Assembly (NCBI GenBank): GCA_023254175.1
Contig: JALQYJ010000038.1
Coordinates: 1 to 34,664, forward strand
Direction: 5' to 3'
DNA length: 34,664 nt
Source: Runella sp.
GTDB taxonomy: Bacteria; Bacteroidota; Bacteroidia; Cytophagales; Spirosomataceae
Positions 26,035 through 34,160 of this stretch are shown piece after piece. Under the pieces are notes generated by a model. The model searched no databases. It was not told the origin of the DNA and worked only from the letters and a program-made list of their open reading frames with translations. Each line of letters opens with the position of its first letter. Position 1 is the first letter of the stretch. Both the position numbers and the translations under genes were made by a program.

Positions 26035-26943
26035 TTAATTCAAGTTTCGATACTCCAACGGTGTTTTACCAGTCTTTTTCTTAAACAATTTATTAAAGTA
26101 TTGTGGATATTCAAAACCTAAATTATGAGCAATTTCATTAATGTTATTTTCTGAATTTAAAAGTAAATTCTTAGCTTCCTCAATTAGATAAAAATGAATG
26201 TGTTCTTGTGCGTTTTTGCCCGTTTCTTTTTTTAGTAAATCACTCAAATAGCTTGGCGACAAATGAACTTTATCGGCTAAGTACTTCACAGTTGGTAAGC
26301 CTTGCTCATTTATCTTGTTATCAGCAAAATATTGAGTTAAAATGTTTTCTATTTGTGAAATTATAGATTTGTTAGTTTGACTTCGTGTTATTAGTTGTCT
26401 GCCATAAAAGCGTTGACAATAACTCAACAATAATTCAACGGTTGAAACGATAATTTGTTGACTGTGAATATCAATATTTTCTTGTAGTTCGTTTTGAATT
26501 TTTTGAATTAATTCAAAAAAAATATTCTTTTCTTTGTCAGAAAGGTGCAAGGCTTCTGAAACTTCATAATGAAAAAAACCAAAGTCTTTTATTTTTTCGT
26601 TTAGTGAAGTAGAGCGAATTAAATCGGTATGAAAAAATAAACCCCAACCCATTTTATCTTCTCTTTCTTCTATTTCATTGTCTATTTCAATGGTTTGGTT
26701 AGGTGCTATACAAATGAGGTTTCCGTCTTGAAAATCTATTGCTTTTCTACCATATTTAATATGGTTCTTGCAATAATTCTTGAACATAATTGAGTAGAAG
26801 TCAGTTGTGATTTTGGAATTCTGCCCTACTTGCTCTGTAACTTTACTAAAATCTAAAACAGTTACCAATGGATGATAACCGTTTCCTAAGTTAAATAACT
26901 TATGCAAGTCATTTATTGTTTGAAGATGTATTAACTCGTTCAT
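26035..26943 (-). CDS. AraC family transcriptional regulator
   Basis: This 302-aa protein has a C-terminal AraC-type DNA-binding domain with two helix-turn-helix motifs. The first is around TVKYLADKVHLSPSYLSDLL, the second around INEIAHNLGFEYPQYFNKLF, followed by KKKTGKTPLEYRNLN. The N-terminal 190 residues are a cupin-like sensor region typical of Bacteroidota SDR-linked regulators. Its start overlaps the stop of the upstream membrane protein gene by four bases, and the SDR gene lies before that, so this regulator probably controls its own operon. Base composition is AT-rich, unlike the genes to the left. Confidence 0.9.
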   Translation of the reverse strand: MNELIHLQTINDLHKLFNLGNGYHPLVTVLDFSKVTEQVGQNSKITTDFYSIMFKNYCKNHIKYGRKAIDFQDGNLICIAPNQTIEIDNEIEEREDKMGWGLFFHTDLIRSTSLNEKIKDFGFFHYEVSEALHLSDKEKNIFFELIQKIQNELQENIDIHSQQIIVSTVELLLSYCQRFYGRQLITRSQTNKSIISQIENILTQYFADNKINEQGLPTVKYLADKVHLSPSYLSDLLKKETGKNAQEHIHFYLIEEAKNLLLNSENNINEIAHNLGFEYPQYFNKLFKKKTGKTPLEYRNLN

Positions 26944-27437
26944 ATTTTCTCAGCAAATTCTTTCAAATATTCTATATAAATATGACCACGTCTTTCTGCA
27001 AAAAAATCTAAACATAATACAATGCAAGCTTTAATAAATAAACCAAGTCCTATTCCTCTCCAAAATGTGTCATTCATAGAACTATACATAAGTGCTATGC
27101 CTAAAATAATCAATGCTATTTCAGCGTATCTAAAAATTACAAAATTACTCATCACTTTTTCCATTCGAGGAATTTCAAGGGTTTTTATACTTTGTGGTTC
27201 TTTTTGGGTAAATGTTTCAACTCGTGTAATATCTTTAGGGCTTCTTGTTACAATTGTATATCCTACTATAAATTCAAGCAAAGCAACAATTATAAAAGGA
27301 ATAGCCACTCCTTTCCAGAAAGAGGACTTCAACGCAAGAATGAAATAGAGAGCCAATGCCAAAGCAATAACACCTATCAAAATGAAAACATAGCTTTCGG
27401 CTTTTTCACCATTAAAGTATTTTATAATTGGATTCAT
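26940..27437 (-). CDS. Four-helix membrane protein, function unknown
   Basis: The 165-aa product has four hydrophobic segments at roughly residues 16-36, 43-63, 98-119 and 126-146 and charged ends, so it is an inner-membrane protein. I do not recognise a named family. The segments around SSFWKGVAIPF and DTFWRGIGLGLF look like an internal duplication: each follows a hydrophobic helix and precedes another. It is placed between the SDR and the AraC gene (12-base gap to the SDR, 4-base overlap with AraC), which implies a role in the same response. Confidence 0.7.
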   Translation of the reverse strand: MNPIIKYFNGEKAESYVFILIGVIALALALYFILALKSSFWKGVAIPFIIVALLEFIVGYTIVTRSPKDITRVETFTQKEPQSIKTLEIPRMEKVMSNFVIFRYAEIALIILGIALMYSSMNDTFWRGIGLGLFIKACIVLCLDFFAERRGHIYIEYLKEFAEKI

Positions 27438-27449
27438 ATTTACAATGCT

Positions 27450-28265
27450 TTACAGTCCAAATTGTGATTTAATACCGCCTATAAATGATGTGTCATCATG
27501 TTGTTTACGGTTTGCAATAAGCACTTTCGCGTCTTCACCTGCTGCATATCGCAATTGATTTTTACCGTCAGTAGCCGCCTCAAATATCACCTCTGCAACG
27601 ATACTTGCTGGTGACGCATTTTGTGCCATTATAGGTAGTGCATTCATCAATGCCCCTACAATGTTTTGATATTCATACATGCTTTCGTTATTACTAAAAT
27701 CAAAAGACCTACCTGCAAAATCGGTCGCTATCATACCAGGTTCAACAATTTTTACTTGGCCGCCAAATTGCTCTACTTCATAGTTAAGAGATTCGGAAAT
27801 GCCCTCAACTGCAAATTTTGTCCCGTGATACAACGAGCCTAATGGAAAAGTAATTTTACCACCAATAGATGAAATGTTGATAATTATACCCTTTTTGTTT
27901 TGTCTAAAATGTGGAAGAACGGTTTTAGTAACGTCCAAAAGTCCAATAACATTAGTGTTGAATTGGCGTAAAATTTTGTCCCTACTAAATGCTTCTAATG
28001 GTCCGTATGCACCATATCCTGCATTGTTAAGTAATACATCAATGTTTCCAAATTTTTGAATTCCGTCTTGAAATGCTTTTTGAATAGAACCTAAATCCAA
28101 AACATCAAGTTTGGCAACTAAAACATTGTCTAATTGATTTAATTCAGTTTCGTTTTCTGGATTTCTCATTGTAGCGATAACATTCCAACCCCTTGACTGA
28201 AATAATTTTGCAGTTTCTTTCCCTATGCCACTACTTGCACCCGTAATTAAAATTGTCTTGTTCAT
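27450..28265 (-). CDS. SDR family oxidoreductase
   Basis: This 271-aa classical short-chain dehydrogenase/reductase has the NAD(P)-binding TGASSGIG at residues 8-15, an NNAG motif (LLNNAGYGAYGPLE), and the catalytic Tyr146-x3-Lys150 in SLYHGTKFA, with a Ser upstream in INISSIGG. Residue Arg34 in ATMRNP suggests NADP(H) preference, by family rule. Its substrate is unknown. It is the first gene of a three-gene minus-strand operon with the membrane protein and the AraC regulator. Confidence 0.92.
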   Translation of the reverse strand: MNKTILITGASSGIGKETAKLFQSRGWNVIATMRNPENETELNQLDNVLVAKLDVLDLGSIQKAFQDGIQKFGNIDVLLNNAGYGAYGPLEAFSRDKILRQFNTNVIGLLDVTKTVLPHFRQNKKGIIINISSIGGKITFPLGSLYHGTKFAVEGISESLNYEVEQFGGQVKIVEPGMIATDFAGRSFDFSNNESMYEYQNIVGALMNALPIMAQNASPASIVAEVIFEAATDGKNQLRYAAGEDAKVLIANRKQHDDTSFIGGIKSQFGL

Positions 28266-28549
28266 TTCTTATGCGTTTGAAATTATGGTGCAAAATTCAC
28301 AAGAAACATTAGTTATCAGATAATATAAATTCAGGTTTTTTGTATTCTTTTTACGGATTGTTAGTCTAAATTTACTTCTAACGTTTGGCGTGTAGGCGAT
28401 GTTACCTTCTGTTGCGCCTTAGGCAGATGCACACATAAGTAGCCATTAGCAACCATCGCATCCAGCAACTTGCTACGGCGTTGCCGATCATGAAAATGAC
28501 CTGTGAATACTCACAAAAACAAAAAGCAGGCCTTCCTTCTGATTCATAA
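28266..28549. other. Intergenic region between the SDR operon and hsdR
   Basis: This region holds the upstream region of the SDR operon on its left and the downstream region of hsdR on its right; both are minus-strand. No perfect TAnnTTTG is seen before the SDR gene. The right half is more GC-rich and contains TAACGTTTGGCGTGTAGGCG (28379-28398), reminiscent of cassette-end or junction sequences. A minus-strand frame at 28402-28626 overlaps the hsdR end and is not credible as a gene. No intrinsic terminator after hsdR is clear. Confidence 0.4.
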
Positions 28550-31500
28550 TTATTCACGTGGTTCGGCTGCCATTGGCAAGTTATTATCCAAACTAAGAGT
28601 ATAGGTTTTGGTCTGCGAAAATACATCAGCCAAAAGTTTCGCTTGTTCTATTACTGTTTCTGTGGCTTTTAATTCTAAGTCTGGTGGGTAGCCGTGTTTG
28701 CGTAATATCTTCTTTACTGCTATTCTCATTTTAGCTTGGACGTTTTCACGGACTGTCCAGTCAATGCTTGTATTTCGCCTTACTGTGTCCACTAATTCCC
28801 GGGCAATGTGTCTCAAAACTTCATTGCCCAAAACGGCTACGGCACTGTCGTTCACTTCCAAAGCCGAGTAAAAAGCAAACTCTCTGAAATCAAGTCCTAA
28901 ATCTTCACCTCTACGATCGGCTTCTTTCATTTCTTTTGCCAACCGTATCATTTCTTCAATAACTTGGGCAGATGTAATCAGATTGTTTTGGTAGTTGCGG
29001 ACAGCACTGTCTAACATTTCAGAAAACTTCTTGCTCTGAACCAAGTTATTTTTTTGGCGGGTCTTTATCTCATCATTGAGTAACTTCTTCAGCAATTCGA
29101 GGGCAAGGTTTTTGTGTTGCATACCCTTTACTTCTGCTAAAAACTCATCTGACAAAATAGAAATATCAGGCTTCTTTATTCCGGCTGCATCAAAAATATC
29201 TACTACTTCATCTGCTACTACTGCATCTGATAGTATTTGCTTGATGGCTGTTTCTATTTCTTCATCACTCTTGGTTTTTCCGCTTTGAGTAACTTTTACA
29301 ATTCTTGCTTTGATGGCTTGGAACAAGCCTACTTCATCCCGAATGTCAATAGTGTATGGGTGTGGCACTGAAATGGCGAATGCCTTTGAAAGTGCTGTTA
29401 CGGCATTGATGTATCTTTCTTTTCCATTTTCTAAGCCCAAAATATAGTTGGCTGCCTGAATAGGGGAATACAGTTTTTCTTTTGGCGTTAGCCCAAAGAA
29501 ACTTTTATATCCGAAACCCTTAGGTTGAGATTTATCAGCAGGCTGTTCTGAAAACATTTGAGCCACTACTTCATACTTGCCCATCATTACCTCGGCTGCT
29601 TCGTCCTGGTCAAAGGCAGGCTTGCCTTTACCACCGCTTTCTGTGTAAACAGAAAGCGCTTTTTTTAGGTCTGTTGCAATACCAATATAATCAACCACCA
29701 AACCGCCTTCTTTGTCTTTATAAACTCGGTTTACCCTTGCTATGGCTTGCATCAGGTTATGACCTTTCATTGGCTTGTCAATGTAAAGGGTGTGCATGGC
29801 AGGTGCATCAAAACCTGTAAGCCACATATCTCTTACAATGGCTAATTTTAAAGGGTCTTTCGGGTCTTTTAATCTTTCTCCTAATGCTTTTCTTTTGGGT
29901 TTGTTTCTTACGTGGGGTTGAAACGGTAAAGGGTCGGATGACGAACCCGTCATCACCACTTTCACTACTCCTTCTGCATCATCATCACTGTGCCATTCGG
30001 GTTTTATTTTTACAATAGCACTGTATAAGTCCACACAAATTCTGCGGCTCATACATACAATCATTGCTTTTCCGTCTAAAACAGCATTACGGCTTTCGAA
30101 ATGGTTTACAATATCCTGAGCAATGAGGGCTATTCTTTGGGGGTTGCCGACTATAGCCTCCAGCCTTGCCCACTTTGCTTTTAATTTCTGGCGGTCTGTG
30201 AGTTCTTCGCTTTCGGTCAGTTCTTCAAACTCGGCATCTACTCTTGGCTTTTCTTCTTCTTTCAGTGAAATTTTTGCCAATCGGTTTTCATAGAAAATAC
30301 GAACAGTTGCTCCGTCTTCAACGGCTTGTTGAATGTCGTACACATCAACATAATCACCAAAAACAGCTTGGGTGTTCTTATCTGTATTTTCAATAGGTGT
30401 ACCTGTAAAACCAATAAAGGAAGCATGGGGCAGAGCATCTCTCATGTGTTTGGCGAAGCCATCCATAAAATCGTATTGGCTTCTGTGTGCTTCGTCTGCT
30501 ATTACTACAATGTTTCTGCGGTCTGATAGCTGCTCGTATTGTCCTTTTATGTTTTTGGTTTTGCCATCTCCTAAATCAATTTTTTCTTCAATTTCGGGCA
30601 AGAACTTTTGAATGGTGGTAAACACTATGCCCCCTGATGACACGGATAACAGGTTTTTTAGGTGATCTCTATTCTCTGCTTGTACCGGGGTTTGTCGTAA
30701 TAGCTCCTGACTGGCTGAAAAGGTATCAAACAACTGGTCGTCTAAGTCGTTTCTGTCTGTCAATACGACCAATGTGGGGTTATTGAGTGCTAATACCAAC
30801 TTACCGGCATAAAACACCATACTCAAACTTTTACCACTGCCCTGCGTGTGCCAAATTACCCCTGCCCGTTGGTCGCCGTTTTCTGCTGTGGCTTTTTTGG
30901 TGGTTTCTACTGCTTTATTTACAGCAAAATATTGATGATAGCGTGGTACTATTTTGGTGATTTGGTCTTTGTTCTGGTGAAATATGGTAAAGTGCCTAAC
31001 CAAGTCTAAAAGGACTGCCTTATTGAGCATTCCTTTGGCCATTACTTCCATTTGAGGGATATTCTCGTCTGCTACTAATTTTCCATCAATGGATTTCCAA
31101 GGCACAAAGAACTGTTTAGGAGCTGTAAGCGAACCATACAGGGCATCCCAACCATCAGAAGCAATGAGCATAGCATTGTATTGAAATAAGGATGGAATGG
31201 CTTGTTTGTAGGTTTGCAATTGATTGAATGCCGATTGAATGGTAGCGTTTTCGTCTGTGGCATTTTTGAGTTCTATTACTACCAAAGGCAAACCATTTAC
31301 AAACAAAATCACATCAGGTCGTTTGTTGGTGTTGCCTTCAATTACTGTAAACTGATTGACTACTAAAAACTCATTGTTGCTTGGGTGGGCATAATCTACT
31401 AACCAAACTTTGTCACCCGCTATTCGGTCTGCTTTGCGGTATTCTATTTCTACCCCTTCGGTGAGGTATTTGTGAAAGGTATAGTTGTTTTGAAACAAGT

Positions 31501-31738
31501 TGGGGCTATCAGAACGCAATACTTTACGCAGGGCTTCTTCTTGTGCTTCATAGGGTATGCTTGGGTTGAGTTTGGCAATGGCTTCTTGCAAGCGGTTTTT
31601 GAGTACCACTTCGTTATATTCACGTTCAGGCATTGAGCCATCTGGCGAAATGTCGGCGCCATTGATGTATAGATAGCCCAATTCGATGAACTCCTGTATT
31701 ACAACCTGCTCGATATGGTCTTCTGATATTACCCTCAT
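28550..31738 (-). CDS. hsdR: Type I restriction enzyme R subunit (HsdR)
   Basis: This 1062-aa protein is the motor and nuclease subunit of a type I restriction-modification system. The nuclease PD-(D/E)xK site is Asp142 (RPDVILFV), Glu156 and Lys158 (VIELKNA). The helicase Walker A is TQGSGKS with Lys303, and the DEAH box is residues 415-418. [22 protein letters not shown] and [15 protein letters not shown] are further SF2 motifs. The C-terminal helical part would bind HsdM. Length and order are intact, so the gene looks functional. It is last in its operon: the GxxExxY gene ends 36 bases upstream, separated by a repeat copy (31741-31787). Confidence 0.96.
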   Translation of the reverse strand: MRVISEDHIEQVVIQEFIELGYLYINGADISPDGSMPEREYNEVVLKNRLQEAIAKLNPSIPYEAQEEALRKVLRSDSPNLFQNNYTFHKYLTEGVEIEYRKADRIAGDKVWLVDYAHPSNNEFLVVNQFTVIEGNTNKRPDVILFVNGLPLVVIELKNATDENATIQSAFNQLQTYKQAIPSLFQYNAMLIASDGWDALYGSLTAPKQFFVPWKSIDGKLVADENIPQMEVMAKGMLNKAVLLDLVRHFTIFHQNKDQITKIVPRYHQYFAVNKAVETTKKATAENGDQRAGVIWHTQGSGKSLSMVFYAGKLVLALNNPTLVVLTDRNDLDDQLFDTFSASQELLRQTPVQAENRDHLKNLLSVSSGGIVFTTIQKFLPEIEEKIDLGDGKTKNIKGQYEQLSDRRNIVVIADEAHRSQYDFMDGFAKHMRDALPHASFIGFTGTPIENTDKNTQAVFGDYVDVYDIQQAVEDGATVRIFYENRLAKISLKEEEKPRVDAEFEELTESEELTDRQKLKAKWARLEAIVGNPQRIALIAQDIVNHFESRNAVLDGKAMIVCMSRRICVDLYSAIVKIKPEWHSDDDAEGVVKVVMTGSSSDPLPFQPHVRNKPKRKALGERLKDPKDPLKLAIVRDMWLTGFDAPAMHTLYIDKPMKGHNLMQAIARVNRVYKDKEGGLVVDYIGIATDLKKALSVYTESGGKGKPAFDQDEAAEVMMGKYEVVAQMFSEQPADKSQPKGFGYKSFFGLTPKEKLYSPIQAANYILGLENGKERYINAVTALSKAFAISVPHPYTIDIRDEVGLFQAIKARIVKVTQSGKTKSDEEIETAIKQILSDAVVADEVVDIFDAAGIKKPDISILSDEFLAEVKGMQHKNLALELLKKLLNDEIKTRQKNNLVQSKKFSEMLDSAVRNYQNNLITSAQVIEEMIRLAKEMKEADRRGEDLGLDFREFAFYSALEVNDSAVAVLGNEVLRHIARELVDTVRRNTSIDWTVRENVQAKMRIAVKKILRKHGYPPDLELKATETVIEQAKLLADVFSQTKTYTLSLDNNLPMAAEPRE

Positions 31739-31740
31739 CT

Positions 31741-31787
31741 GTCTGAACCTTGATTTTGACCTTGATTTTCTTGATTAGCTTGATTTA
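31741..31787. repeat. Repeat copy R1, between hsdR and the GxxExxY gene
   Basis: This copy begins with the exact 15-mer GTCTGAACCTTGATT (31741-31755) and continues with further CTTGATT units. It fills the gap between the hsdR start codon and the GxxExxY stop and overlaps the last codons of the GxxExxY gene. The inverted second arm seen in the hsdS copies is absent here. Confidence 0.75.
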
Positions 31788-32179
31788 TGATTACCCTCAT
31801 TTTTTAATGAGTTGTTATGAACTCTTTTAAATTGCAAGCTTTTTGCTCCAAAGTTTATTAATAAGCCAATCTCTACATTATAAGCTTCCAGGTAATTCAT
31901 TGCTTGAGCCAAATGCACATCCTCTAAATTGATTAAGGCTTTTAGCTCCACCATTATGCAATCTTCAACAAAGAAATCTACTCGTCTGCCACCTATTCTA
32001 CTTTCTTTATAGTAAATATCCATCTCATATTCTCTTTGAAATGATAAGCCCATATTGGTCATTTCAATTTCTAATGCCCTCTGATAGATTACTTCTTGAA
32101 AGCCATTTCCTAATATTTTGTGGACTTCCATTGATGCCCCAATTATTTTTTGAGTAATGTCGCTGTATTTCATAGTCAT
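31775..32179 (-). CDS. GxxExxY family protein (PD-(D/E)xK nuclease-like)
   Basis: The 134-aa product carries the family's namesake motif at Gly26, Glu29 and Tyr32 (NGFQEVIYQ), and the nuclease-like triad Asp68 (RRVDFFV), Glu78 and Lys80 (VELKA) typical of the PDDEXK superfamily. It belongs to the GxxExxY/PDDEXK_3 group, whose function is unknown. The gene sits inside the restriction operon: its ATG overlaps the hsdS stop (TAATG), and hsdR follows 36 bases later. Met3 (ATG 32171-32173) is an alternative start. Repeats of the same family flank both sides, so it may be a mobile passenger rather than part of the enzyme complex. Confidence 0.87.
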   Translation of the reverse strand: MTMKYSDITQKIIGASMEVHKILGNGFQEVIYQRALEIEMTNMGLSFQREYEMDIYYKESRIGGRRVDFFVEDCIMVELKALINLEDVHLAQAMNYLEAYNVEIGLLINFGAKSLQFKRVHNNSLKNEGNHKSS

Positions 32180-32297
32180 TAACCTTGATTTTTAGGATTA
32201 TCTTGATTGCCTTGATTGTTGTCTGAACCTTGATTAATTTTCGCATTCTTTTTAAAATCCTTTTCATCAAGTAAATCAAGAAAATCACGGTTCAGAC
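32175..32297. repeat. Repeat copy R2, 3' end of hsdS (imperfect palindrome)
   Basis: A roughly 120-bp element. It has the left arm AACCTTGATTTTTAGGATT (from 32181), a CTTGATT series, an exact internal GTCTGAACCTTGATT (32221-32235), and the inverted right arm AATCACGGTTCAGAC (32283-32297). Bases 32181-32217 match copy R3 at 35 of 37 positions. Translated on the minus strand it ends HsdS as NQGNQDNPKNQG-stop. Confidence 0.8.
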
Positions 32298-33603
32298 CAT
32301 TTACTTCTAACTCACCGGAAATGAGTTTGGGTAAGAGGGTGTCTCTAAGAGTAGTTAGTTCGATGTTCTCTGACAAAAGATTACTTTGTAATTCCCATAA
32401 ATCATTTATTCTATCTTCAAAAGTTGATAACACAGCTTTCGGAATATCTAATAAATTTAGATTTCTAAAGTCTGTTTTATTAAACTTAAGTTGAGCCGAA
32501 CCTGATGTTATAGATTGAATTTGGTCTTGACCTTGAAAGTATTTAAAGTATAGATAAAAATAATTTGGGTGATCACTCCTAAAAAACACAAGATTGTTAC
32601 CCAATGTCAGTGGCTTCTTCAAATAAAGTGGTGGTCTAAAAACAGTTCCTACATCAGCGACATTACTTATGCAAATTTCATTTCCTATTATTCTTGATTT
32701 TGATAAAAAATTATATGTCTTCTCGTCAACATATCTTAATTGATTTGTAAAGTTTGATTTAGAATCTGTATTTCTTAAAAAAATTGCAAATGATGGTGTT
32801 TCTAATATTGTTACATTTTCTTTCAGTGATGTAAAGCTTCCATTTGCAACGAAATCAGAGACTGTATATTTATCACCTAAACGAACTAATTCCCACCCCT
32901 TCGGAATTTCCCCTAACTCACTTTCCACCATTTCGCCGCCTGATGAGCGGTAAGTGTCTGAACCTTGATTTTTAGGATTGGCTTGATTGCCTTGATTTTT
33001 ATAATTGATTTGATTTTTTTCTTTTGTGTTTATTTTTAAATCCTGTTCATCATGCAAATCAAGTGAATCATGGTTGAGACTGACCGGAAATTCAAAATCA
33101 ATAAACCACTGCTTAAAGAGGGTTTGGGCAAGGTTTTCTAACTCTTGGTTTATTTTGTTGTTGAGTTCTATTTTGTCGTCAAGGGAAGAGAGGATTTCTG
33201 CAATGGCGGTTTGGGTAGGGAGGTCTTCGGGAACTGTAACCTTAAATGGATGTATAAAATTCCTATTAAGGCTTGGAACTGCACTTCCTGAATTTAACTG
33301 AGAAAAGTCAAGGGTTTTTAAGAGATAATAAAAAAATACTGGGTCAACTTTTTTAAACTCCTTGACATAAAGAACAGTGTTATGTGCCCAAAAATTTGTT
33401 TTATGTAGTTGTGGGTTTCCAATGTTTCCACTTCTACCAATTGTAATTCCAGGTGATTTTGTTGTAAATTCATTATGAAAGCCAATAATTGAATTTGAAC
33501 CTGCAACTGGATAAATACCATCTTTCATGTCATTGCGAGGCAAATCGTGCCCCCTTTGAAATGTTACTAAATCCCCTAATTTATATTCTTTCCAGTTGGT
33601 CAT
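32179..33603 (-). CDS. hsdS: Type I restriction specificity subunit (HsdS) with in-frame repeat modules
   Basis: This 474-aa HsdS has two target-recognition halves. TRD1 spans residues 1 to about 150 (starting WKEYKLGDLVTFQRGHDL), followed by the first conserved helix (TAIAEILSSLDDKIELNNKI). TRD2 starts near GEIPKGWELVRLGDKYTV and ends before the second helix (FEDRINDLWELQSNLL). After each helix comes a low-complexity module: residues about 176-216 (LNHDSLDLHDEQDL to NQGNQANPKNQGSD) and 436-474 (LNRDFLDLLDEKDF to NQGNQDNPKNQG). These modules are the translated repeats R3 and R2. The protein dictates the DNA sequence recognised by HsdM/HsdR. It starts at ATG 33601-33603 and its TAA overlaps the next ATG. 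Confidence 0.93.
   Translation of the reverse strand: MTNWKEYKLGDLVTFQRGHDLPRNDMKDGIYPVAGSNSIIGFHNEFTTKSPGITIGRSGNIGNPQLHKTNFWAHNTVLYVKEFKKVDPVFFYYLLKTLDFSQLNSGSAVPSLNRNFIHPFKVTVPEDLPTQTAIAEILSSLDDKIELNNKINQELENLAQTLFKQWFIDFEFPVSLNHDSLDLHDEQDLKINTKEKNQINYKNQGNQANPKNQGSDTYRSSGGEMVESELGEIPKGWELVRLGDKYTVSDFVANGSFTSLKENVTILETPSFAIFLRNTDSKSNFTNQLRYVDEKTYNFLSKSRIIGNEICISNVADVGTVFRPPLYLKKPLTLGNNLVFFRSDHPNYFYLYFKYFQGQDQIQSITSGSAQLKFNKTDFRNLNLLDIPKAVLSTFEDRINDLWELQSNLLSENIELTTLRDTLLPKLISGELEVNGLNRDFLDLLDEKDFKKNAKINQGSDNNQGNQDNPKNQG
32956..33080. repeat. Repeat copy R3, inside hsdS between the two TRDs
   Basis: The 125-bp element begins with GTCTGAACCTTGATT (32956-32970, identical to R1 and the internal part of R2) and ends with the inverted AATCATGGTTGAGAC (33066-33080), making a long imperfect palindrome. 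It is translated in frame on the minus strand as residues 176-216 of HsdS, giving the same peptide pattern as R2. Confidence 0.8.
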
Positions 33604-33615
33604 AGTGTATTAATT

Positions 33616-33660
33616 GTCTGCATCTTGATTTACAAGATTTAATGATTTACTTGATTTTGT
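33616..33660. repeat. Diverged repeat copy R4, between hsdS and the Doc gene
   Basis: GTCTGCATCTTGATT (33616-33630) differs from the core 15-mer at two positions and is followed by TTGATT-type units. It lies upstream of the hsdS start codon. The right arm is not recognisable. Confidence 0.55.
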
Positions 33661-33710
33661 ATTTGCGTCCTTATGAGATTTTATTCCGGTTTTATTTTTC
33701 ATTTATTTTT

Positions 33711-34160
33711 TTAGGGTTCTAAGTTTTTCATTTTGGCATCAATAATTTTCAGTTTCAATTCTTCTGAATAATCATCTTCATAGAGTAAGGAAGTGATAAT
33801 TTCAAAAAGCAAATCTTTATCAATGCGGTTGTCCGCTACATCTACCACTATGTTTTCCATTTCAATAATGAATTTATCAATGAAAATATCTAATCCATTA
33901 ATGAATAAAAAATAAACAGAGAGTGCCAAAGATGCTCTTTTGTTTCCGTCATTGAAGCAATGGTTTTTATTGAAAGAAAACAGTAAGTGTGTTAATTTAT
34001 GCTCTATATCAGGGTAGTAAAAGTCATTTTGCATATGATACAATGTACTATCTATTAGACCTGCATCTTTGATACCCATAAAACCACCAGACTCACGGAT
34101 TATGCTATCGTGTACCTCAATGGCATAATGAGTCGTAAAATATTGAAACACGATGCTCAT
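33711..34160 (-). CDS. Death-on-curing (Doc/Fic) family toxin-like protein
   Basis: This 149-aa protein is a Doc-type Fic-fold enzyme: the active-site loop is HCFNDGNKR with His67 as the catalytic base, matching the Doc pattern HxFx(D/N)xNKR. Other family features are the GIKDAGLIDSTL helix and a C-terminal helical tail. P1 Doc inactivates translation by phosphorylating EF-Tu; the substrate of this protein is untested. The ATG overlaps the stop of the upstream gene by four bases. A Phd-type antitoxin of about 70 aa is not visible; the overlapping upstream gene is much longer. Its place inside a restriction operon suggests that it guards against loss or damage of the system. Confidence 0.88.
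   Translation of the reverse strand: MSIVFQYFTTHYAIEVHDSIIRESGGFMGIKDAGLIDSTLYHMQNDFYYPDIEHKLTHLLFSFNKNHCFNDGNKRASLALSVYFLFINGLDIFIDKFIIEMENIVVDVADNRIDKDLLFEIITSLLYEDDYSEELKLKIIDAKMKNLEP

Noticed and set aside
28402-28626. 74-residue minus-strand frame between hsdR and the SDR operon
   Set aside because: It overlaps the end of hsdR in another frame and has no recognisable domain.
31741-33660. CRISPR array
   Set aside because: The repeats are unevenly spaced, palindromic over 120 bp, partly translated and have no regular spacers; no cas genes are present.
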